Assembly (NCBI GenBank): GCA_947247005.1
Contig: OX365959.1
Location: 38,911,097-38,975,096 of the forward strand
Direction of reading: 5' to 3'
Origin: Spisula solida
Taxonomy: Eukaryota > Mollusca > Bivalvia > Venerida > Mactridae
Length of the DNA stretch: 64,000 nt
The position numbers were made by a program, and so were the translations under genes. The notes below the pieces were generated by a model. It saw only the letters and a program-made list of their open reading frames with translations, was not told the origin of the DNA and ran no database searches. Shown one piece after another: positions 43,642-55,600 of this stretch (its first letter is position 1; each line of letters begins with the position of its first letter).

Positions 43642-46600
43642 GTAAGTGCATCTTATTGGTCGAGCTTGTCAGAATGCGGGTGTTCAATTTATTATCATTT
43701 AAGGGTCATTAAGGAGTTGGTCATAGAATAATTACAAGTAAGCTCATTTAAGATATTAGAGAGGTTGCGATGCGAACGTGTACGACTACGTGTACGTGTA
43801 GCTACCCGTACATGTATACGTACTCGTTGCAATTAAAATTGGTTTGCAAAAGACAACGGGTGCGTGTAACATCACATGGCAGTTGCAACACGATTTCTTC
43901 GTGAATCGTTATTAAGTGTTTATATAAACCCCATGAAACACGGATGACGAATTATTTGGTTTCCCGTGCACACGCATACCTGTGTGACGTAGTACACATT
44001 ATATTTTAGTCTGTCACACGTAGTTACTTGTCGAAACTACACATACCTGGATGACGAAATACTCAAAAATAATATTGACGTACACGTACACGTTACACGT
44101 TGACTTTCGCAACCTCTCTATTAGCTAGAAGCTTGCGACTCCATAGTTATTTCATACCGTGACCTAGAAGGGCAACTTGTGCTAAAGAATAGTCTCAGAA
44201 TGTTCAGGGCTGGTATTGACAGAGCATCTTAATGGAAAACTAAAACATGTATACTTAAGTTAAAATAATGAGCTGCAAATAATTCCCATGAACCTAAGAA
44301 TAACACAAGTTATCTTTGTGATTACTGTTTCTCTTTACATAATGCTTTACGGCCACTTTCGACTAAGTATGGTCCTTAAATAGCTAGAATACCCTGTCTC
44401 AAGCAGCAGTGCTCTATTTTGTCCTGCTTTATTACACTGATAAATATTCTTGTTTACTATTTTAAGAATAGTTTTGAATAGACAAAATATTAAAATTTGA
44501 TTTTATAATGATACTGACATCTTAAGGAATCTAAATAAACAAAAAAAATCGCGATTTTGTCATGTCACAGAATTCTATGTGAACTAGGTTACCGTTTTTG
44601 ACCGAATGCAAAATAGCCGATGTATGAACTGACGACAAAACTAACTATCCCAGAAAACATAGAATACATGTAATAATAATAATATATTTATAAACACAAA
44701 ACAATTATAAAGATTGTGTAAGTGTCATGTATTCAAAGATTTCTTGTACCAAATAGTCTATCCTGACGGCAAACTTCAACATTTAGAACATTTTATTAAT
44801 ATGTAGTTTAAAACAAATAAAGAAACTATCATTAGTGTTTGCACGACTTTTTCGACCAATCAGCGGACTCGATTTTCGTCGTCTAATCAATGAAGAACGT
44901 TCTATTTTTCGAATTAATGCGTCTTCACCAAGAAGTAAAATGAAGCCACTGCACATGCGCAAATAGACAACGTCTATTCGTGAACTTCGTGCAATATGCA
45001 AATAGCATCCTGTTCTTTTGCTCATCCATGTTTCAACCACAGTTACTGTTTCATTGATAAAGATTAAAAAAATTATCATCAATTTATGTTATTTTAGGGA
45101 GGTCCATTTGTACTAATGGGGTCATATTTTTTTATAGTACTGAAAACAAAAATTAGTTTTCGGTATCTTCATAAAGTAATTACATTCATAGACAACATTG
45201 TAAGAACTACCTCCATGCAAAATACCATCGAATCGACTATATCGTTAACAAGTTATACCATGAAATGTATACTACGGTGTCCAGTCAATCACTGAGATGC
45301 ATTTAATGAAAACGACAATGCTATTCTAAACAAGAAAACAGAAATGATTTCACGCCCTGTGGGTTTATTTTCTTATTAAAGCACGGGTTTTGAAATATTG
45401 ATAACAAATAAAGACGAATCTCTCTAGTTTCTGCTTATGTAAACCTATTAATGAAATGTTTTATAAAATTTATAAAAACAATATTTTTTGGTTTACTCTT
45501 TATTAGTGATACAGTTACCTGTGGTTTCACCCATCGATACAAATGCAGCTTTAGAGACGGCGTGTAGTATTAACCATTTATTTGAACGGGGGCATCAATA
45601 TATTTCACAATTCAAACTTCGCCGACTTGATGTTTAAATACACACACGGCTAAAACACGGTATTGGTGCTAAAACGGTATTTTTTATGTTATATCATCAG
45701 CAAATAAACAATTAACAATGTAGGAACTAATTTTAAAGATGTATGTGATTGGCAGTGACCCTTCTTAGTTTCCTGAAAATTTCAAGAGCCTACTATAAGC
45801 CATTCTGGAGATACGCATGGAAACATGGTCCAAAAATGGCCATTTTTTAGCGTTATGCGGTCTCACATGAAGAAAAGAAAGTTTTTAATTACAAAATGCT
45901 CTAAGTTTCAATCACAAATGAAGCATTAAATAATATGGGTTTGATACAGACTTCTATCTCATAAGTTTTGCTGTTTGAATTAATAAAATTGGTTAACAAT
46001 TAATGATTTTATGAGAAAATTACAATTAGTAGTGGTTTCATGAAAACACTCAAAATCAAACATAGACTCTTTGTTATACTCCTATAATTTGTTAAAAAAA
46101 GTAGATGATGAAACTTAAATTGGTATAAAACTTTCAGTTATCAATTTGTGTAAGTGAAAAAAAACATTTACCTACAGTGCTAATCAATGTTTTTGCTTAA
46201 ACACTTGTTCTTCGGCAAATATTGAAATTAAAAATTCTGTAGTGTCTGTAACCTTGCAAAGTTTAAGTTGCAATAATTTCATTGTTTATCAATCTAGCAG
46301 TTTAAATCTTACATTGGCTAATAGGTATTCACATAATGTCTAAGTCGGCCAAATATTTTTGTGCTAAGACTTAACATAATTGAAAATTACTACTTTGAAA
46401 AAGTTACAGACACTACACTAAAAGGTACAATAATGAAAATAATAATACACTGCTCTTTTGGTCATTACTTTTTTGTTTTACTCCAGAGAAAAGTTTAATC
46501 TTTTATCTTGCAATGTAGCATCATGCTTTGGAATACTGATTCAAGTGCAGATGAGTGATGCAACAATTTTTTTTAATGAAATGTGGCATCAGACATGTTG

Positions 46601-49600
46601 CATTGTTTTTAAGAACTATTTATGACAAAATAAAGTAGACCATTGTTTTACCCTAGAAGAACTCTGTGTTTTATTTATGTGTTCCTTACCATGGTACAAC
46701 TCTAAGACATGGAGAGAAGACAGAAACAAACCTCTGGTAATGATCCAGGTAAGTTTATATTGTTCTGACAATGCTACACTATAATTTGTAGTGTCTGTAA
46801 CCAATTTCCCCAAATTATTAGTCCATGATCATTTTCCCCATATGTGTATGAAATGAGAAGAAATTGTGTTTCCTTTTACAACACTTATACAAACTGAATA
46901 ACATTGTGACAAATTCTGTCTGAAATGTCAAATTTTAATATAGATAAATGTTTCTATTTCAAAGATTAAAAAAAATGGTACAAACTGGTACAATTTTCAA
47001 TGATCTCATTGAATAGACAAGGAAAACTATTTTATTTTCCATTAACTAGCATGAGAACAGTAAATTAAAACAAGAAAACCCAAAGAATTTAATGAAACAA
47101 TTCAAATTTAAGGTAGTTAGTTATTATGGTCAAATGGTTACAGACACTACATTTTCTATGCATCCAAAAGACTATTGTCTGTGATACCAAAGAATGCCCA
47201 AAATCATTTTAAAAACCTTAAGTATTGACCAAAAATAGTGAGATTTCTCATTTTACAGATTTATTTGTTTAGGTAGGGTCTTAATATGTCTTAGGCTTTT
47301 GACCTTATCCATGTGTATTGATATGTTGTGCTGGTGTTATATTTTAATAAATAATATAGTTTCAATAAAATGCATTAATGCAGAAACATTGGCAATATGC
47401 TTTTAAACTTAAAATTGGCATCAATATACAGTCATGTACATTGTGTACACATCACAACAGCTTAAAGAAATGATAACAAAAATGTTTCTTTTTCAGAAAG
47501 CAATTCAAGATGATACCTACAAATATAAGATTAAGGCAATAGGGTAGAAGCGAAAAGATGAGGCGTACAATACAAGCATGGAGAGAAAAGCAGAAAAAGG
47601 ACAAAGCAGAATATGAGGAGCTGAAAGAGGCAGATAGTGAAAGGATGCATGTCTCTCAAAAAGACGGCAAGAACTTTTTGAGCCAAATATCAAAAGAATT
47701 GAAAAGTATGGAACATAAGAAATTATTGTGAGAAAAGAAAAGTAAAAGCCGGAACTGCAATACCTGGTACTGTAACTACTGAAATTATGAAAAAAAGAAT
47801 GAAGCTGTAAAAAGAACACAAGCATGAAGAATATGCATCAAGATGAAGGACTGAATGCACCAAGGATCAAGTAGTTCAGAAAAGGTGAAAAGAGAGATAC
47901 TGGGTCACCTGAAGAATCCACCAAAGTTTACCAAAGGTAACTTTGTACAAACAATTAAAAAAGTTGAAGAATTATTACCTGAAATACCTAGGAGGAAATC
48001 TGCTACCATTAGTAAACTAATAGAATCTTAACAACATGCAAAATTCTCAAGAAGAAACAGATAGTTATGACAGCAGAATGCAGAACAAAAACTTGAAATG
48101 ACAGAAAGAGTTTTACAATCTGTGGCAGAGTGTATTTCAAAAGTGAAAACAAGGAAAAGGGGTGAAAATAAACATGCATACATCATTATCTGTCACTAAG
48201 TATTGAAGAAGAATAAAAGGTACAGATTAAATAGGTTTTTCAAAGTATCACTTTAAGTATGAAAACCAAGATGGACATGGTTAGAAAAGAAACAAAAGAA
48301 ACAAAAGAAAAAGAAGAAAGGATGCACTTCAATCTTGCATAAAGGATTCAGTGAAGAGCTTTTTTCTGAGCCAAGAAATCAGCAGAGAGATGTCAAACAA
48401 ACATGAAACAGTAAAAGTAGGAAAAAATGTCAAAAAGAAATACTTCAAAAACATGATGTTATGACCTTGACACTGGAGGAAGCTTTCAAAGAGTACAAGT
48501 CGGAAATCATGCTGACTAAATAGGAGTTACTTCATTTTCAAAACTGAAAGTGAATCTTGAGAAAGTGTCCAAAACAAACTAAAGATCTGGGAGCTGAGGT
48601 TAACATTCATCATTGACAAAAACAAATTCTAATAAGAAAGAAATTCAATCAATCAAGCAAAAGGAGAAGAATACAGTAACACTTGAAAAACATTATGAGA
48701 AAAGAAAGTCAACAGAAATGCACAACACTTTAGCAAAGCAGAGTAAAGGGCACAACAAAGTATCAACTGAGAAACAGAAACCAACATAATCTCAAACATA
48801 CAGCCCTGGTGACTTTGTAGCAGTTAAGCTTAAGCTAACAATGTGTTTTCTAGCTGTGCAGAAGTAATGGATGTTTGTGACCAATTAATCAGATTAAAGT
48901 ACATGAAAAAGTCAGACAAAGTGTACATTTTGCCGGATAGAGAAGATTGTTCACTGGAACCGTTAGCTGTAATCTTGTGTTGTGTAGAAGCTCCAGAAAT
49001 ATCAGTGAAAGGGGATATTTCAGACTCAAGGAAAATGATATGCAGAAACTAAAATCAGATTTTGAAAGAGCATTTCTATTTGAAATGAATATACTCTAGA
49101 TAGTAGTGTAAAATTAAGCATATCTGAAATATATCACCAACATTTTTACACACCATGACATGTATGTAGTGTCTGTAACCAAATATGTGTCTTCTTATTA
49201 TTCAGCTGTATGCCTCTGTAGGAGTAAGCATGTTTGTTCAGAATTTATTCCAATGTCTAGGGCTTGATAAACAATCATTTGAGTTGAATTTTTTACAGTT
49301 TACAAAAACACCATTCAGTATATAACTTTACTATGGTGTTCACATTTCTATAATTTTATGTAAAGTTGGACATATTCTTGTAGAAATGTGTTTGTACTAA
49401 AATTCTAACCAATTTCAATCATTTGAAATAATATTCTAGTTATGTTTTTATGTTGATTTTCTTTTGTTTTGAATTTGGTCACAGTTTAAATGATTTTGCA
49501 ACCGCATTGATTTATATGTTTTTTCGGTAGTGTCTGTAACCAAATGTATGCGCATTGCATTTTGACCTGTTACAAAATTACTGATTCTGTAGGATGGTAT

Positions 49601-52600
49601 TGATGATTTTGCATGTTCAAGTATTGTTCTCTATGTGAGATAAATGCTTCAATAACCTTCTATTGGATCTTTTATGAAAATTAAACAAAAGTTCTATGCC
49701 TATTTTTTTTCACCCTAACACCTGCTTCATAAATGTTCAGATTTTTTTTTAAAGATGTACAATCACATCCATTTAAGTGTTTAACTTTCAAAGTTTATAT
49801 CCTGTTATTGATGTTACAGTACAAAAAATAAATGTTTTGAAGTTTCTTTTTATTTTTCTTGCATGTTATACACCTAGTGTAGTGTCTGTAACTTTTCTCA
49901 TACCATAGGGTGAAAATTGTAAATAAAAAAATTACGAAAACATGCTCACGAAAACTAAACTTAATTTGTGTAGAGGATACCCTAAACTTTGTGATTACCT
50001 CAAAGAAATTATGATATTTGAAAGTTCACTTTTTTGATCAAGTGAGACTACTTTCAGCACCAATACCGTGTTTTAGCCGACAGTTTATAGTTAAACACAC
50101 CTAATAAAATGTGACCGTCTATTTGACCATTAAACTCGTCTCTTTCGCGCCAATTATTGTCCGTGTACTGACCGATTTACAGGCACGTGAATCTCGTGCT
50201 TCTTTGGGTTATTATTCAAGGCGGAGCCAACACTAAGTCGGTTAGAGTTTAAAATATTTTCTTCAAAGATTTAAACCACGCTTCGCATCGCTCGCTAAGG
50301 TTCAAATCCTTGAAGAAAATATTTAATAAACTATACATACAGTCCGTTTCAGATAACTTCGCAGTGACGTTTTAGACGAGTCTAAGCCAGTAGGGAAATC
50401 GATATTATCATTATTTTAATTACATATCTTTATGTTATAATACTATACCGAGATAGTATTTTGTAATGTGAAATTAGTACCGACGGTAAAGCACTAGGCT
50501 TAGTAAGCGAATTATTTTTACTAGTTTTCGTATGGGTTCGAATCGCACTCATGCTAATATTTTTATATCCTTGATGTTTTATGTTTTTTTAAGTTTATCT
50601 CTATTTTTTGCTCTTTTTCAATAGATGTATTTTTTCTTCATATCCAACTATTTGTCCCATTTGTATTGAATGTGTTTTCAAGTCGACCACAGTTACCTTC
50701 GCTTGACTGGTGTTATACCGGTTTTAATCTGATCGATCTTATCTAGATTGCGTAATCGCGCTATGCTAACTCAGCGGGTTGTCGGAGTGTATACATTAAT
50801 GTATATCATTTGCTGGAGGGGTTTTGTGCGTTCAGTTACACTTTGGTATTTTTGACATTTTATATATGATGCATACCAGGATCTTTTTTATGGGCATATC
50901 TCTGTCATTATGAAATTTTGTTCATAAGGTAGGTATCATCAGGAACATTTAAATGCTTCCATGGTATCATTCAGAATTCGTTGATCATGTGTGAGGAATC
51001 TAACAATTATTCATTTGTTATACTAGTAATCGCAATACATGTCACGATATGTATACTTATTATCATGCATATTTGATGGATGATAAAAAAATAAACCGTT
51101 ACTAGTAACTGTACAATGCTTGAGTATGTGTGCAATATCACAAAGTACAGTTTAAATGAAATTTAGCAACCACTGCTGATTTTTCAAGTATGTTTTACGG
51201 TTGATTGTTCAGTTGCATCTTCGAGCCATAGACCATACAATTATGGAACTGGTTTTTTAATATCTTGAAAAATAAAGAAGTTATGACAATTTTAAGTTCG
51301 TGAAATAGAGCGTTTTTTTCTTGAATTAAATAGGAGAATATTCGCGCGCTTGCGGACCCGACAAAACTCAAATTTTCCCTCTAATTGTCACAAATATTTT
51401 ATTTTTTCAAGATATCGGGATGAAACATTTGTTCAACTTATTTATGTTGGACAAGTGCTTTCAAAGTTATGAAGAGTTGAAATGTTAAACAAATACTAAA
51501 TCAGTTTTCATTGTTTTAATCAAATCATAACATCAATCATATAACCAACAAAGTCATATATTCATTTTCAAGTTATCACAAAATGTAGTTTGGCTATTTT
51601 GACCTGAACCTGACCTTTATGCAAGACTATATTACAAGGTTCTTGCTTTGAATACATGAGTATCAATTTCCGCAAGCAAGTCGTGCGATATCGGTATTTC
51701 AAATTTGTGTTTCTATTACATCTCGAGCTACTTCGTGATACTCCCCGATTATGAAATATATTGTGATAATATATTGACTGTTAAATTATGCTAGTCAATT
51801 CATCATCCTGATTTTTTAAAATAATGAGTAAAATACTTAAAATGGATTTAATCACATCGGCAATTTATATCTGAATATGAATTTGTGCTTTTATCAGACT
51901 TGTTATAATATATAGACTGTAGACTGTGGCTTGATTTATGATGCGTTATATGCCCGTGGAATTTCCGGTGACACCCGCAATAAAAGTTACAGGGGTTTGT
52001 TTACGAATACATGTATTGTCTTATTATAGCAAAAAGGCTGTATCTACAAATGAAAAAAGAAGGCAGGTAGAAACTTTATATAAACGCATCTTGAATGACA
52101 CTTACTGTTTTATTTTTACATTGTGGTTATAGGTATCAGCGATGCGACCATACATGTATGATAAAACAATATTTATGATACTTATTATACGAATATGAAA
52201 ATTTACTTTGCATGAAGCATAAAACAATGCTTATAACAAATAACAATGATGGAAAACTTAAATTTTCAGGAGAAAAAAACCTAATATATATGATTAATTA
52301 ATATATAGAATGTTCGAATCCCAACTGGCTTCGTAATCTGTCTGGTCAGAGCAGATGCGCTTTATTCCTCTAGCCGGGCTATAGTTAAGTGATTATCATT
52401 AAAAGATACGCATATTATTAGCAATATATAAGCAAGTACATGTATACTGTAAATGAACCATAAAGCTATAATGCACATGTATTTAATCTGCCTTAGTGTA
52501 AAACATACATTTCAACATCTGAATTCATGCCTCTAAAAGTATACGGATTTTTTCTCACCTTTTTTTGACGTTTAATTTTCATTTTACAATTCGTATATAT

Positions 52601-55600
52601 TCAATTAGGTGGTACAACGTGTCAATTAACCAGTTTATTTAACAAGTGTCATAGGAATGACATGATTCTTCATTTTTATGTCTCACCTGTTCGATTATTA
52701 TAATTTTAAATTATGCGTGAGCTTATGACATTTCACTTTTAATTATTTTAATGCATGTATTACTTTCCAAATCGGCAATAAAGTCAAAGTTTCAAATCTC
52801 TAAAATCATAATAAAGTATGTATACAGGAAATATAGCGGTTATAGAAATATAGCGGTTATAACCCTTCACGCGAATGTACCACTTTTATTACCCCACATG
52901 CTGTGACAATCGCAGCGGGGCGCGTCATAAAACAATTAACAATGTGCAAATTAAATATGTGTATTACTTTTTTACTAAAAAAAAAATGATACCTGTTTTA
53001 AAAAACCGTAAAAAGGGGGCAGATCTAATTATCACATTTCAAATATCAAAACACCAATCTGACGGGAAGAAATTAAACTATTAATCAAGTTTGCACAAAA
53101 TATATTCCCCGAGAAACAAAAGAACTACGGACAAGAAAGTAACCAAGTTTGATATCAAATCCGTTCATTTCCTTCTTTGTTCAATGTGAGTGATAGTCAT
53201 GTTAAAAACCTTTAAAAAGGGGGTTGATCCCATAAAGATACAACTATGAAATTTAGTGCATTATATTGTAGACATATCAAACTACAAAATATGTTTGCAC
53301 ATAAGAAATATCTCAAATAGTTATTATCATATGGACAATTTTACGTGGAGTCCCCATGCCTTCCAATGGTAAAAAAATTGTCACATGTGCGAATACAAAT
53401 GGGACAAATAGTTGGATATGTTTTGTCTTTTGGTTTATCTATTTCATTTTTTCTGTAATACTTTTTATAATTCAAATCATATTAAACAAATACAAACATT
53501 TACAACAAAGCGTAACAAAACATTTCAAACACGAGGGGCCGATTCTGATTCTGATGCTGTGTCCGTCTCTGAATCACTTTCATATGCTGATGCAGTGTCA
53601 GTTCCTTCGTCACTAGAAGTAACTTCTATAAGAAGTCTCTCCATTTCCGTCTCGATGGCAATGTCTGTCGCCCAGTAGTTCCGCTCCACCTTCTTTACAT
53701 GAGCACAGCATGACCGCCAGTCCTCTGCAGTTACAGATGAAATAGCTTCCCTGGTAAGCTTCAAGACGTCATTCTTGTTGAAGGACATATTTCGGCGCGC
53801 TACATATCCTTTGATGTTAGCCCACACCAACTCTATGGCATTCAAATCTGCATGATAGGCAGGCAGTCTGAGACAGGTATGTCCATGTTCTTGCAACCTG
53901 GTGTCCAATAAGTATGTCGGGGGTGGTTTCTGTTGTTTACAACGTAGCAACAGCTCTGGCTTCAACATTGCATCCGTGTGTCGTATGTTGTGTCGCTCCA
54001 TCCATGCCTTTATCTCGGCCTTCCTAGTAGACTGGGTGGGACACCTGTCAGACTGTATGTTATGATACGGTGCATTGTCCACAACAAGAACCGATCGTGC
54101 TGGCAGGTTCGGCAGTAACTTCTCATCTAACCATCTCAAAAAATCCGTCGAGTTCATCTCATCATGGTAATCTCCACTGGCCATCTTCGCCTGGAAAAGA
54201 AGTTCCGCACCTGGAATGAATCCCGATTCCGAACCAGCATGCACAACTATCAGACGGCTTCCCTTATTGAACGGCACCTTGAGCGAGACATCCTTCGACT
54301 GCCAGGTTTTCGGTACTGTATGGGAAGAATTAACGTAGGTTTCATCGATGTAAATGATCGGACGACCCTCTTCCCGGTATTTCTTTATATGACGAAGGAA
54401 TTGCGCACGAGCAACAACGATGTCTGGCCTTTCCATCAGGACGTCTCTGTTACTCTGGGTTTTCTTCCAGGTGAATCCTAAATCCTTCAATGTTCGCATC
54501 AAATGTCTTTTTCCTCCGGAGTACTGGATTTTTTCTTGAAGAGCTTGTCGAATGTTATTTACTGTCGGGACTCTCTTCTGGCAGACAAGTATCTCCTGCA
54601 CGGTACGACGAACAACGTCTCGGTCGAAACCATCTATCGTCACCCTGTCTGAACGCCTCTTTCGTTGAACCTCTGTTTCACCAGCCTGTTCTCTCTGGTA
54701 CTTGTATAGTGTCCTTTCGCTGGCACCTGTGTAATGTGCGGCTCGTTCAACTGGGGATGTGAGAGGAATGTGAAGCTTTCCGGCTTGCTTTTCTTCTTTA
54801 CACACCTGAAATAAAAGATATGAATTCATTTAACTGAAAGGTTAAACAATATTAGGCAATTCAAAATGCAGTAATGTCAGCACAACGCGATTCAATGACG
54901 AACTGAAATAAGGAAACATAATGATGCTTGCAATAACCTTCAGAACATTCTGCAGTATACACTTAGCATCATTCTTATACTGAGCAACGTTTCTCTTTAC
55001 AATAACTGACGTGGATGCCTCGGACATATTGACTAGACTGATCATATTTGACAACGACCAGATAGGAATTTCAACCTGCACGAAATTTCCGTGTGTTTTC
55101 GTGTATTCATGATCACAATGTGTTAACACATAGCTAATTGCCAGATTTGGTATTTTTTCTATTATCTTTAGATATTGAAAGCTACATACTCAATGACATT
55201 AATATACATGTAGTATGGTTAAAATGGTTAAATGGGAATACACTCACAAAAAAATAAATCATTTAGACCTACCTGGATTCGAACCTACAGCCTGCAAAAC
55301 TAAATTTACCAGATAGCGTTGCTAACCACTGAGCCACAGGGACGTATGAAAATAATACTATTATATCAAACTAATATCATTGTGTTTGTAAGCCGCGTTA
55401 CCTGATTTGATAGTTGTATCGATCCAGACAACATAAACAATCGTGACGTCACTGCGAAGTTATCCTACACTGACTATAGTTAATGAGACGTTTGCTTTTA
55501 TTTATACTTAAAAAACAGTCAATTTAAACATCAAGTAGTTCACAGGTGGAAATTAGTGAGTGTCTATTTCTAAGAAACAAACATATTTCGAGATTTTGGA

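Larger units (their letters stand above)
50340..55476 (-). mobile_element. 5.1 kb Tc1/IS630-type transposon (long D-E spacing) with tRNA-like modules
   Basis: The left TIR reads CAGTCCGTTTCAGATAACTT then CGCAGTGACGT. The right, in reverse complement, is TAGTCAGTGTAGGATAACTT then CGCAGTGACGT. TA flanks are at 50338-50339 and 55477-55478. Gene 1's intron carries the empty site (ATCAATAGTTGATTAG, TA at 26956-26957). It contains one transposase gene, a plus-strand tRNA-like module near the left end, a minus-strand one near the right end, and a 29 bp inverted repeat 50639/53420 that may bound a 2.8 kb nested insertion. Without that insertion the element would be about 2.35 kb. Confidence 0.88.

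Noticed and set aside
47517..47825. 102-codon minus-strand frame
   Set aside because: It is the antisense shadow of the decayed lysine-rich coding stretch on the plus strand.
53525..54829. Transposase start at the ATG at 54829
   Set aside because: The first eight codons after it end in TTTATTTCAG, a splice acceptor; the codons before VCKEEKQ look intronic and the upstream exon gives a better N-terminus.
54842..55129. 95-codon minus-strand frame upstream of the transposase as a separate gene
   Set aside because: Its part from MSEASTSV to NVLK is better explained as exon 1 of the transposase, ending at a GT donor; the rest is intron.
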